Assembly (NCBI GenBank): GCA_029262455.1
Contig: JAJCZJ010000011.1
Span: forward strand, 34,390 to 98,389
Length of the DNA: 64,000 nt
From: Deltaproteobacteria bacterium
GTDB lineage: Bacteria; Desulfobacterota; Binatia; HRBIN30; CADEER01
Reading direction: 5' to 3'
Below, one piece after another: positions 42,091-49,841 of this stretch (positions are counted from its first letter, which is position 1; each line of letters begins with the position of its first letter). A program made the translations under genes and the position numbers. A model generated the notes under the pieces. That model saw only the letters and a program-made list of their open reading frames with translations. It did no database searches and was not told where the DNA came from.

Positions 42091-42906
42091 TCACTCGCGG
42101 CGGCGGTCGCGCGGCATCGCCCTCCCCGCTAGCTCGGCTCTTCTCTGGAACTCGACCAAACCTTTGCGCATCGCCCTACCGAAGATCGGGTAGAAAGCGC
42201 CAACCAAACCGTAGTGGCGCGGCACCGTCGCGTGAACCGTCTCCTTGTCGATCATCGCCACGATCCCCTCAGCCACGACCGAGGGTGGGTACAACTTGCC
42301 GTCGTAGGCCGCCTCTTCTTCGTCCTTTTCCCAGATCTCTGTGTCGATCGGGCCTGGCGACAAGACGCCGACATGAACACCACTATCAACCAGATCCACA
42401 GCCAACCCGTGACTCCAAAGAGACAACGCCGCTTTAGAGGCTCCGTACGCGGATTCGCGTGGATTGGGCACGTAGCCGGCGACCGATGTGACGTTGATGA
42501 TCGAGCCGAGCCTGCGCTTTATCATTCCTGGCAACGCGGCCATGGCAACATAGACCGACCCGAAGAAGTTGATCTGCATGACCCGCTCAATCTCTTCGAC
42601 GGTTGCCTTGGCTGCGTGACGCCGGAGACTGACACCTGCGTTGTTGACTACGATATCGACGCGACCGAGTTGGGATACCGTTGTCGCGACCAGGGACTCA
42701 CATGCTTCCCGGTCTGCAACGTCAGCCTGAATCGCGAACGAGGCAGGCGCATGGAGCTTACATCGAGCCGCCGAGGCTTCCAGCTGCTCTTTTCGCCGCG
42801 CGACCGAAACCACGGTCGCTCCAGATCGGGCCAATTCTTCAGCCGTCGCCGCGCCGATTCCGCTCGACGCTCCGGTCACGATTGCAACTGCTCCATGGAT
42901 ATCCAT
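42091..42906 (-). CDS. SDR-family oxidoreductase
   Basis: A 271-residue classical SDR: TGASSGIG (11-18), NNAG (88-91), Ser141 (NVTSVAGY), Tyr154 and Lys158 (YGASK), and LSPGPIDTEI. The C-terminal part (VGAFYPIFGRAMRKGLVEF) extends past the catalytic domain with a hydrophobic stretch, as in membrane-associated SDRs acting on lipids, retinoids or steroids. ATG 42906 has GGAGGA eight bases upstream. Cofactor preference is unresolved: VARRKEQ after beta-2 suggests NADP. The substrate is unknown; the neighbours are secreted-protein genes. Confidence 0.9.
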   Translation of the reverse strand: MDIHGAVAIVTGASSGIGAATAEELARSGATVVSVARRKEQLEASAARCKLHAPASFAIQADVADREACESLVATTVSQLGRVDIVVNNAGVSLRRHAAKATVEEIERVMQINFFGSVYVAMAALPGMIKRRLGSIINVTSVAGYVPNPRESAYGASKAALSLWSHGLAVDLVDSGVHVGVLSPGPIDTEIWEKDEEEAAYDGKLYPPSVVAEGIVAMIDKETVHATVPRHYGLVGAFYPIFGRAMRKGLVEFQRRAELAGRAMPRDRRRE

Positions 42907-43033
42907 GGCCAATCCTCCCCCTGCTGCCACAACAACGCTGCCAGTCAGAGAGGAACTAGCATCCTCGCATCAACCAAGTCCAAGGCTCACCTCCAACGTT
43001 AGGCCTCACCGCCCCATCGTTTCTGATCAATGG

Positions 43034-43993
43034 CTAAAAGCAGGTACAGTCGGGGTTGCAACCGGTACCGCAAAAGATCGCCGAGGTTCCGTCGCACTCC
43101 TCGATGCCCTGACGAAGGTTGTCTCCACAAGTGCTGCAGACGGGCACAATCGAAACCGCGGTCGGATCCTTCTTGTCATACAGATCTAGGGTAATGCCGT
43201 TTACCAGATCCTCGACGAGCGCCTTCGCGCTGCTCGCGTTCCCCGGCGCATCGATCTTCGCCAAGTGCTTGACCGCTTTCTTGCCGACACAGATATCGAA
43301 GGCGAATGCGGAGCCCGCCCCTTCGACCTCGCAAACCGGATCGTCGGTCAGTCCACCGAATCCCTTCTTGTCTTTGAAATCGGCTTCGCAGAGATTGGCG
43401 CAAAGCGACGCCCCTTTGAAGTACTTGACCAGCTGATTCCAGTCGTTTCCTACGCAGTCCAACATGACGTCGCTGGAGCTGCCGATTGATTCGCCGAGGA
43501 ACAACCCACAGTTCGAGTCGACCTCCGCCGCGATGGCCGCCCAGGCAGCATGAACACTTTCCGGCTGACTGCCATCCTCGATCTCCGACTCGTAGTCGTT
43601 GAGATCGGTGCAGCGCTGCAATCCCGGCGCACCGTCGTCACAGTCAGTCGGACAACCGATGAGATCGTAACTGCTTCCCTGTTCCTTCTTGCTGGGATCG
43701 AACTTCGCCGCGCACTTGGCAACTTTCTCGGCAAACTTCAGAGCCGCCTTCGGCTCCACTCCGCCCCCGGCGACGCCCGTTTCCAAGGTACACTCGTAGG
43801 CCGACGTAGTCCCCTTCTTCTCACAGACCAGCGCCGCCTTGGCGAGGCAGAACCCATACTTCCGCAACTGCTTGCCGATGTCCTTACGGTGCTTATGAGC
43901 GGGGCTCTTGTCGGCCAAGATCAAGCCGTGGACATCGGCCGAAGATAGGGCCGCAGCGGCGAGACACCCAATCAGCAGTCGTGAGAAGTGCAT
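43034..43993 (-). CDS. Cys-rich secreted protein with C-terminal CGDNxxxGxEECD unit
   Basis: 319 residues. The signal peptide is MHFSRLLIGCLAAAALSSA. The mature part has many Cys, among them FCLAKAALVCEKKGTTSAYEC, IGCPTDCDDG, SNCGLFLGES, SLCANLCEADF and FDICVGKKAVKHLAKI. The C-terminus CGDNLRQGIEECD plus TGCNPDCTC is the Cys-rich unit seen in many surface proteins of Myxococcota, Binatia and relatives (CGDG-x-x-x-x-GEECD pattern, DUF4215-like). With the protein at 41064 it shares Lys-rich helices and spaced Cys, so the two may be distant paralogues. Extracellular, disulfide-bonded, role unknown. Confidence 0.75.
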   Translation of the reverse strand: MHFSRLLIGCLAAAALSSADVHGLILADKSPAHKHRKDIGKQLRKYGFCLAKAALVCEKKGTTSAYECTLETGVAGGGVEPKAALKFAEKVAKCAAKFDPSKKEQGSSYDLIGCPTDCDDGAPGLQRCTDLNDYESEIEDGSQPESVHAAWAAIAAEVDSNCGLFLGESIGSSSDVMLDCVGNDWNQLVKYFKGASLCANLCEADFKDKKGFGGLTDDPVCEVEGAGSAFAFDICVGKKAVKHLAKIDAPGNASSAKALVEDLVNGITLDLYDKKDPTAVSIVPVCSTCGDNLRQGIEECDGTSAIFCGTGCNPDCTCF

Positions 43994-44150
43994 TTCCTAC
44001 CCCCGGATCGTTGCGTGCAGCAAAAGGGCGAAGGTCAGGATGAATCTAACAAGAAAGTAGCCGACGCTCTGCCTCCGTGTACTCGCAACGGTAGGTCGCT
44101 GTCAACGAAACCGCACATTGTTTCGCCTGACAGGTCGCATCAGGGTTCAT

Positions 44151-45860
44151 TCAGTCGTCTTGGGCTCCGTTCAGGATCCAATCGCGCACCTTGGCCACCA
44201 ACTCCGACGGCAACAGCGTCGGCGAGTTGCGGGGCATGTGATTGAGGATTGTCCCGGCGTCGTCTGTCGGCTCGCATCGCGACAGCAGTGACATCAACCA
44301 GCTGCCATCCGGGTCGCCCGGTTCGACGAGCGGCATCGCGACCTGACCAAAGACGATCTCGTGATCAAGCAGATTGTCGAATACATCGTCCGAAGCCAGA
44401 TCGAGACCAGCCGCCGGCGCCACACTGTCGTGGCATGCGGAGAACGTGCAGCTGCCGCGAAAAACCGTCTCGCGCAGGCTCGTCAGCGTCGCCGGTTGCT
44501 CCGCCAGAGCTAGACTCGGTGTATCGACGCAGGGCGGAACGGGCGGAAGGTTGACGTCATCGGGCAACGACTCCGGCACGTACAGCGGCGCCTCGATCTC
44601 CTCAGTCGTCGGGAAGCTCTGTGCCGGGTTGCGCTCGAGAGCGATCCCGCGGCAGTCCCCGTGGTTCATTACGATTCCGTCCTCGATGCCGTCAACGATG
44701 TTCCCCGTGTTCGCAACCGCGTCCATAAGGATGTCACTGTCGGCCAGTCCTAGCATCACGCACATCTCCTGGTCACCGATTCCCCAACCGACCGACTCAT
44801 CGCGAGGATTCGAGTATCCGCAGGTGAGACGCAACCCCTGCGTCCCGGTCAAGTCCAGCGGAGGATCAAGCGCCTTGCCATTCGGTTCGGCATTGAAGGT
44901 GTCGAGCCGATGGATCACCTCACCGTCGCGCGGACCACCGAGAATCTCGACGCGGAAGTGATTTCCGAGCTCGTGGTAGTGCGGCAAGACCCAATACAGC
45001 TTCATATCAAACGGACGGTTGGCGACTGGTTCGAACAACGAAGCCATGTCGCACTCTGTCGTAAACCTCGACTCGCTTTGCGGAGGAATGTCGAGGGAGA
45101 AGTAGGTCAATCGAAACGGCGCCAAGATTACATCGACGTCGCGTGGGTGAACCAAACCTAAGCTCATCCTCAGGTACGTGGTATGAGCCCGGTTCTGCAG
45201 ATTCAGCATGTGGACGCCGGCCACGACTTTGTGCCGCGCCGGCACCTTGATCACGGCGCCTTCGGTCAATTGTTGGTCCTCGGTCAGCGACTGTGTCGAC
45301 TGGGCGAAGATGACAGTACCGTTGATCGCTGACGCCAGCTCGTCAAAACCGCGGTCACCGCATCGGAAGAAGCCGTCTGGGCCGGGATACAGATCCTCCG
45401 GTACGACGAACCAGTTCGAGTGATGAAACGCCCCACCGTTCGAGAGATTCACCTTGTTGACGTACAGCGGTTCGTCGTTGTTGAGCGTCCAAACCACACA
45501 CTGCGACGCGATCTCTTGGTTTGCGCCGAGCTCCTTTTCACCAAAATTGTGGGTCAGTGTTGCAGCGATTGCGCCCGGTGCTGGACACTGTTGCGGTTCG
45601 CATCCGTCGAGCGCGTTGCGGACCGCGACCACCAGTTCATTGACGCGGGCGCTCTGGTCGCCATTCATGTCGATAAGCGGGCAAGCGGATAGGCTCTGCG
45701 TCCCGAGACTGATCCCCACACTCCGTGTCAGCTCGCTGATGGTAATGTCGCAGTCACCGTTGCAATCGCCGACGCACTCCTGCGCGGCAGCAGCTCCGAC
45801 GAGAAGAATCGACACGCTATAACCAACAACCAAGGTTCGCATCGCTTCGATCTTGTTCAT
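44151..45860 (-). CDS. Secreted dockerin-like / copper type II monooxygenase / cytochrome c fusion
   Basis: 569 residues. A signal peptide (LVVGYSVSILLVGAAAAQ) is followed by a dockerin-like pair (residues 29-87: CVGDCNGDCDITISELTRSV and DMNGDQSARVNELVVAV). Residues 95-390 match the copper type II, ascorbate-dependent monooxygenase fold of PHM/DBH. The CuH site is His146-His147 (HHSNW) plus His217 or His226 (VHMLNLQNRAHTTYL); the CuM site is His294-x-His296 (LPHYHELG) plus Met366 (GDQEMCVM). A C-terminal domain has SCTFSACH (Cys471, Cys476, His477), a CX4CH haem-c-like motif followed by PSCyt1-like text, with conserved MPRN and VRDWILNGA. A haem domain could feed electrons to copper. GAGGGG precedes ATG 45860. 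Substrate unknown. Confidence 0.8.
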   Translation of the reverse strand: MNKIEAMRTLVVGYSVSILLVGAAAAQECVGDCNGDCDITISELTRSVGISLGTQSLSACPLIDMNGDQSARVNELVVAVRNALDGCEPQQCPAPGAIAATLTHNFGEKELGANQEIASQCVVWTLNNDEPLYVNKVNLSNGGAFHHSNWFVVPEDLYPGPDGFFRCGDRGFDELASAINGTVIFAQSTQSLTEDQQLTEGAVIKVPARHKVVAGVHMLNLQNRAHTTYLRMSLGLVHPRDVDVILAPFRLTYFSLDIPPQSESRFTTECDMASLFEPVANRPFDMKLYWVLPHYHELGNHFRVEILGGPRDGEVIHRLDTFNAEPNGKALDPPLDLTGTQGLRLTCGYSNPRDESVGWGIGDQEMCVMLGLADSDILMDAVANTGNIVDGIEDGIVMNHGDCRGIALERNPAQSFPTTEEIEAPLYVPESLPDDVNLPPVPPCVDTPSLALAEQPATLTSLRETVFRGSCTFSACHDSVAPAAGLDLASDDVFDNLLDHEIVFGQVAMPLVEPGDPDGSWLMSLLSRCEPTDDAGTILNHMPRNSPTLLPSELVAKVRDWILNGAQDD

Positions 45861-45921
45861 CTTACCCCTCGTCTACTTTGTGGAGAAAAAAGAAAAAATA
45901 TCCGATGTTATGGCTATTTCG

Positions 45922-46227
45922 TCAAGGACCGGACGCAAGCGACTCGGATTCCGGTGGAACGCCGTGCCCACAAAAGGAAAAGGCGTTGTTGACCGCCACC
46001 AGCAGCTCATTGACCGATACTCGATTGTCGAGATCGGCATCAAACTGGAAGCAGGTATCCAGGTCGACCTGATTCAGTAGTATCCGCACTCCGTTGACCA
46101 ACTCGGCGATCGAGATCGTGTCGCTACCGTCACAATCCCCAACACATCGATGCGCGCGCGCCGGTCCTACGACCACAGCGGCTGCGACCAATAGTGAACT
46201 CGCTATACGGATGGTTCGTCGTCGCAT
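45922..46227 (-). CDS. Stand-alone secreted dockerin-like protein
   Basis: 101 residues: a signal peptide (IRIASSLLVAAAVVVGPARA) and just one dockerin-like pair, RCVGDCDGSDTISIAELV and DADLDNRVSVNELLVAVNNA, with three Cys framing them as in the larger neighbouring proteins. The two D-x-D/N-x-x-x-x-I/V loops could bind Ca2+. The start ATG is four bases after the stop of the DUF493 gene and no Shine-Dalgarno is visible, implying translational coupling. Being only the module, it could be a soluble ligand or competitor for the partner of the modular proteins. It is followed 61 bp downstream by the copper-oxygenase fusion, whose N-terminal module is the same type. Confidence 0.7.
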   Translation of the reverse strand: MRRRTIRIASSLLVAAAVVVGPARAHRCVGDCDGSDTISIAELVNGVRILLNQVDLDTCFQFDADLDNRVSVNELLVAVNNAFSFCGHGVPPESESLASGP

Positions 46228-46231
46228 TGTT

Positions 46232-46480
46232 CTACAGAATGATCTTGATGGCCGCGACCTGTTGCAGATCCCGATAGATCTGCTGGCGGTCAGACTCGTC
46301 GGCCACGGTCAACACCAGGTTAAGGGAAACGTACTTACCAGTTTCGCTTCGATTTGACTCGGACAATTCGAAGGGGCGCTCCTGGAGCAGGTCCTCGATC
46401 GCCAAAGACATGCGCAAAGGATCAGCTCCGATTACCTTGTACGTCCAGGGACATGGATATTCGATCTCGGGTTTTCTCAA
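46232..46480 (-). CDS. DUF493/YbeD-family protein
   Basis: An 82-residue cytoplasmic protein of the YbeD fold: EYPCPWTYKVIGADPLRM (family start), a SRSETGKYVSLNLVLTV strand and the terminal DRQQIYRDLQQVAAIKIIL helix-strand. YbeD resembles regulatory ACT-like domains; its function is not settled. The start is a TTG at 46480 with AGGAGCAGGG upstream. It overlaps nothing but sits four bases before the dockerin-like gene, a curious pairing of a housekeeping-type gene with a secreted protein. It is 112 bp downstream of the AGCS symporter gene in the same orientation. Confidence 0.9.
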   Translation of the reverse strand: MRKPEIEYPCPWTYKVIGADPLRMSLAIEDLLQERPFELSESNRSETGKYVSLNLVLTVADESDRQQIYRDLQQVAAIKIIL

Positions 46481-46592
46481 CGCCCTGCTCCTACCGACCC
46501 CGACGCCAGGTTTTCGGCTCCCCGCCGATTCGCGGTCGACCTAAGAAAAATAATGCACATCCCCTGCGCCGACAAGCAACCGAGATCTTCAT

Positions 46593-48083
46593 CTAAGGCG
46601 ATGTGGTCGTCAGCGTTGCTTCGTAGGCTACCAGGTCACGACGCAATCTGGGGGCGAGCAGGTAGAGACCTAGGATGTTTGGCAGCGCCATGACGTAAAT
46701 CAGGGCATCGGCGAGATCCAAGAACGAACTCAGCTCAACCGTCGCCCCCAGTACGATGAACACACAGAAAATCACCTGAAACGTGACCTCTCGCTTCGGC
46801 CCCTCACCCACCAAATAGCCCCAGCCCTTTAGTCCGTAGTACGACCACGCGAGCAGAGTGGAAAACGCAAACAACAGGGCGGCGACCGACAACGGGTACG
46901 GCGCCCAGGAAATTGACTTCTGAAACGCGGCCGAGGTCAGTTCGATGCCCGCCGGCACGGCGGCCGGACTGTCCGCCAGCAATCCACTCGTCGTCAAGAC
47001 CAGGGCGGTCATCGTACAGATCACCACCGTATCGATAAACGGCTCGAGCAGCGCTACGAATCCCTCGGTAATCGGTTCGCGTGTTTGCACCGCGGAATGA
47101 GCGATCGCAGCAGAGCCAAGACCCGCCTCATTGGAGAATACCGCCCGCTTGAAGCCAAGAATCATCGCACCGAATGCGCCGCCGGCCACACCCTGTGGCG
47201 TAAAAGCCCCATGCACGATGTCGCGAATCGCTCCAGGAAGTGCGCCGATGTTCAGGACCAATACCGCAGTCGCGCCCAACAAGTAGAGCGCGACCATCGA
47301 CGGGACTAGCTTTTCGGTCACTCGTGCAATCGACTTGATGCCGCCGATCGTGATGGCCCCGACGACGAGCGCGAGAATCGAACCGAAGAGCCAACCCTTG
47401 TCGGAGAAGATGCTCGCGCCTCCGCCGGTCGCCGATACGAACTGCACAAACGCCTGGTTGGCCTGGAACATATTCCCGATGCCCAAACATCCGACGACCA
47501 GACTCACCGCATAGAGGGTCGCCGCCGCCTTACCAAAGAGCGGCCACCCCTTCTCTGCCAAGCCGCTCGAGAGCATGTACATCGGTCCGCCCGAGACCGA
47601 CCCATCGCTGTGCACAACCCTGTACTTTACACCCAAAGCGCACTCGACGAACTTTGTCGTCATGCCGAGGAAACCGGCAACGATGATCCAAAACGCTGCC
47701 CCCGGACCACCAAGGGAAAGCGTAATCGCAACGCCGCCAATGTTTCCGATCCCTACGGTGCCCGACACCGCGGTGGCCAAGGCTTGAAAGTGCGAGACCT
47801 CGCCGGGGTCATTCGGATCCGAGTCGTGCCCACTGACCAGCCGCAAGGCGTGCGCGAAGCCACGCAGGTTGATGAATCCGAAGTACACGGTAAAGACCAA
47901 CGCCGCGATGCCCAGCCAAGCAACGATTAGGGGCACTTGCGCACCCATGATTGGAACCGAGAAAAAAATGGCTTCGGCGAGCGCTTTGGCGACCGGAGCG
48001 AACGCTTCATCAATCGTCTGATCAATCCCTGCCGCCGCCGATTGATCCGGAATCATCGCTCGTAGACAGCTCACCGCCACCAT
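46593..48083 (-). CDS. Sodium:alanine/glycine symporter (AGCS family)
   Basis: About 496 residues, ten or more transmembrane helices. Family signatures are GFINLRGFAHALRLVSG, the Na+/substrate-binding loop ALATAVSGTVGIGNIGGVA and GPGAAFWIIVAGFLGMTTKF, GVKYRVV with SGGPMYMLSSGL, NEAGLGSAAIAHSA, and FAFSTLLAWSYYGLKGW. These proteins import D/L-alanine or glycine with Na+. Three in-frame starts exist (48110, 48083, 48056); 48083 avoids overlap with the amidotransferase gene, but none has a convincing ribosome site. Its place after TauD and the amidotransferase suggests one nitrogen- or amino-acid-scavenging operon. Confidence 0.92.
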   Translation of the reverse strand: MVAVSCLRAMIPDQSAAAGIDQTIDEAFAPVAKALAEAIFFSVPIMGAQVPLIVAWLGIAALVFTVYFGFINLRGFAHALRLVSGHDSDPNDPGEVSHFQALATAVSGTVGIGNIGGVAITLSLGGPGAAFWIIVAGFLGMTTKFVECALGVKYRVVHSDGSVSGGPMYMLSSGLAEKGWPLFGKAAATLYAVSLVVGCLGIGNMFQANQAFVQFVSATGGGASIFSDKGWLFGSILALVVGAITIGGIKSIARVTEKLVPSMVALYLLGATAVLVLNIGALPGAIRDIVHGAFTPQGVAGGAFGAMILGFKRAVFSNEAGLGSAAIAHSAVQTREPITEGFVALLEPFIDTVVICTMTALVLTTSGLLADSPAAVPAGIELTSAAFQKSISWAPYPLSVAALLFAFSTLLAWSYYGLKGWGYLVGEGPKREVTFQVIFCVFIVLGATVELSSFLDLADALIYVMALPNILGLYLLAPRLRRDLVAYEATLTTTSP

Positions 48084-48099
48084 CAAACGCGGCGAGCTG

Positions 48100-48951
48100 T
48101 CACGCCACATGCTTCGTCACCGCGGCCAACCAGTTGACGACCTCACGCCGGCGCCGCACCGGGTCCAGGACATCTTCGGACACCTCGTACTCCGCCCTGA
48201 GTCCCGGCGCCTCAGAGTCGTCGTGCAAGCGACGATAGTCGGCAGCAAATTTCTCAGCTTCGGCATCGCTCGAGAAGCGGCCTTCGCGAACCAACTGCGC
48301 GTAGCGCAGCCGCGCGAGACACGCGACCTCCCGAAAGTCGTACTCCGGGTGATACTGCACAGCCCAAAACCACCCGCGCTCGTGTCTCACATCGACCGCT
48401 TGCACCTCGGCGAAGTCGTTGCGCACAAGGTGCGCCGCCCCCGATGGCAGCGATACGACTACATCTTCGTGGCTGGTAAACGCCTCAAAAACATTCGGCC
48501 GGCCGCGCAACATTGGATGGTTGATTCCCGCAAGGGTCAGCGTCAGTTTTCGCGAGACCCCAAACTCCCTGCCCCGCTCGTTCGGAGCACAGTGCCCGCC
48601 TGCCCCGACCACCGCGAGGTGAACAGCCCAGCACGAGCCGAATTGCGGCACCCCGACGCTGAACGCGGCCCGCGTTAGGTCGAGCTGCCCCCGGACAGCA
48701 TCGTTCGGCCGATGGATCGTGAGATTCGAGCCGGTCCAGACAATCCCGCTGAAAGCTTCTAATTCCCGGCGAGCAGGCATCCACGAGCGGCCGCTGTCGA
48801 CGTTGGCCACGGCCACCTCCGCACTGGGCGCAAGCTCGGTCAACATCTGCGCGTACAGGCGACCTGCTGGGGTTGCGCCGACCGATTGCAGTGCAGCACG
48901 TCCAGACTCGTCGTAGGCATCGACGACAAGCAAACGGATAGCCCGGCTCAC
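48100..48951 (-). CDS. Class I glutamine amidotransferase-like protein
   Basis: A 283-residue stand-alone GATase1 protein. The nucleophile elbow is FGSCWAVH (Cys107) and the His-Glu pair is AVQYHPEYDF (His201, Glu203), so the catalytic triad is complete. Extra C-terminal residues (from about 215: FSSDAEAEKFAADYRRLHDD) form helices. It starts at GTG 48951, overlapping the TauD stop as GTGA, so the two are coupled. Candidates are glutaminase-type delivery of ammonia, gamma-glutamyl cleavage or hydrolysis of an unusual amide made or released by the TauD enzyme; none can be chosen from sequence. The symporter gene follows. Confidence 0.9.
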   Translation of the reverse strand: MSRAIRLLVVDAYDESGRAALQSVGATPAGRLYAQMLTELAPSAEVAVANVDSGRSWMPARRELEAFSGIVWTGSNLTIHRPNDAVRGQLDLTRAAFSVGVPQFGSCWAVHLAVVGAGGHCAPNERGREFGVSRKLTLTLAGINHPMLRGRPNVFEAFTSHEDVVVSLPSGAAHLVRNDFAEVQAVDVRHERGWFWAVQYHPEYDFREVACLARLRYAQLVREGRFSSDAEAEKFAADYRRLHDDSEAPGLRAEYEVSEDVLDPVRRRREVVNWLAAVTKHVA

Positions 48952-49784
48952 AGGAACGGCTTCTCCCCCTCCACCGTCACACGGTAGTGTACACGTTCGA
49001 AACCCTGACAATCATTCAGGGCGGTATGCTGCACACACCGGTTGTCCCACATAGTGACCGATCCAACCTCCCAGCGCACGCGGCACTGGAAATCTTCACG
49101 AACGGAGTGGCGAAACAAGTACTCGAGCAGCGGCCGGCTCTCGTCCTCGCTCATGTCCTCAAAACAAATCGTGAACATCGGATTGAGATAGAGTGCGCGC
49201 CTTCGTGTCTCCGGGTGAGTTCGCACTACCGGATGGACCACCTCGCGGTCGACCGCTTCCGAATCTCGATAGGCGATGGTCGTCTTGCCCTCATACTTTT
49301 CCTTAGTCGTCGAAGCCCGGTACGCATATTTGCCGCTGTGTACGGCTTTCATCCCGTCGAGCATCCGGCGCATACCGGGTGAAAGCTGCTCATACGCCAG
49401 GTATTGATTGGCGAACAGGGTGTCGCCGCCGACGGGCGGGATCTGTTCGGCAAACAGGACCGACCCGAGGCTAGGCCGTTCGGTGTACGAATTGTCGGAG
49501 TGCCATCCGACACCGAAGGTCGCCGCGTCACCGGCCGCTTTGTGGATCTTGATGATCTCCGGGAAACCGTCCAAGCCCTCGACAATCGGATGCCGCTCCA
49601 ACGCACCAAACCTCGCGGCAAAGGCGAGATGCGCTTCGTGCGTCAAACGTTGGTCGCGGACGACGATTACACCGAAGTCGTAGAACACGCGCTCGATCGA
49701 GTGGAACGTATCGTCCGAAAGTTCGCTCAGGTCGACATCAAAAATCTCGGCGCCGATCGATCCTGTCAGTGGTCGTACTTCCAT
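48948..49784 (-). CDS. TauD/TfdA-family Fe(II)/2-oxoglutarate dioxygenase
   Basis: A 278-residue dioxygenase. Its iron ligands are His95-x-Asp97 (GWHSDNSY) and His253 (DNRCVQHTAL), with the 2-oxoglutarate-binding Arg near 264 (ERVHYR). Other family strings are GAEIFDVDLSEL, GVIVVRDQ, LFANQYLAYEQLSPGMRRML and HPVVRTHPETRRRALYLNP. Members hydroxylate sulfonates, aryloxyacids or amino-acid-like substrates, often causing cleavage. GAGGA lies five bases before ATG 49784; a GTG one codon earlier is possible. It is coupled to a glutamine amidotransferase and an amino-acid symporter, which points to release of nitrogen or sulfur from an organic compound (inference). Confidence 0.92.
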   Translation of the reverse strand: MEVRPLTGSIGAEIFDVDLSELSDDTFHSIERVFYDFGVIVVRDQRLTHEAHLAFAARFGALERHPIVEGLDGFPEIIKIHKAAGDAATFGVGWHSDNSYTERPSLGSVLFAEQIPPVGGDTLFANQYLAYEQLSPGMRRMLDGMKAVHSGKYAYRASTTKEKYEGKTTIAYRDSEAVDREVVHPVVRTHPETRRRALYLNPMFTICFEDMSEDESRPLLEYLFRHSVREDFQCRVRWEVGSVTMWDNRCVQHTALNDCQGFERVHYRVTVEGEKPFL

Positions 49785-49841
49785 CACATTCCTCGCGTAC
49801 CCGCAGACACTACCCGCGCTCGGTACTTTTTCAAGCGAAGC

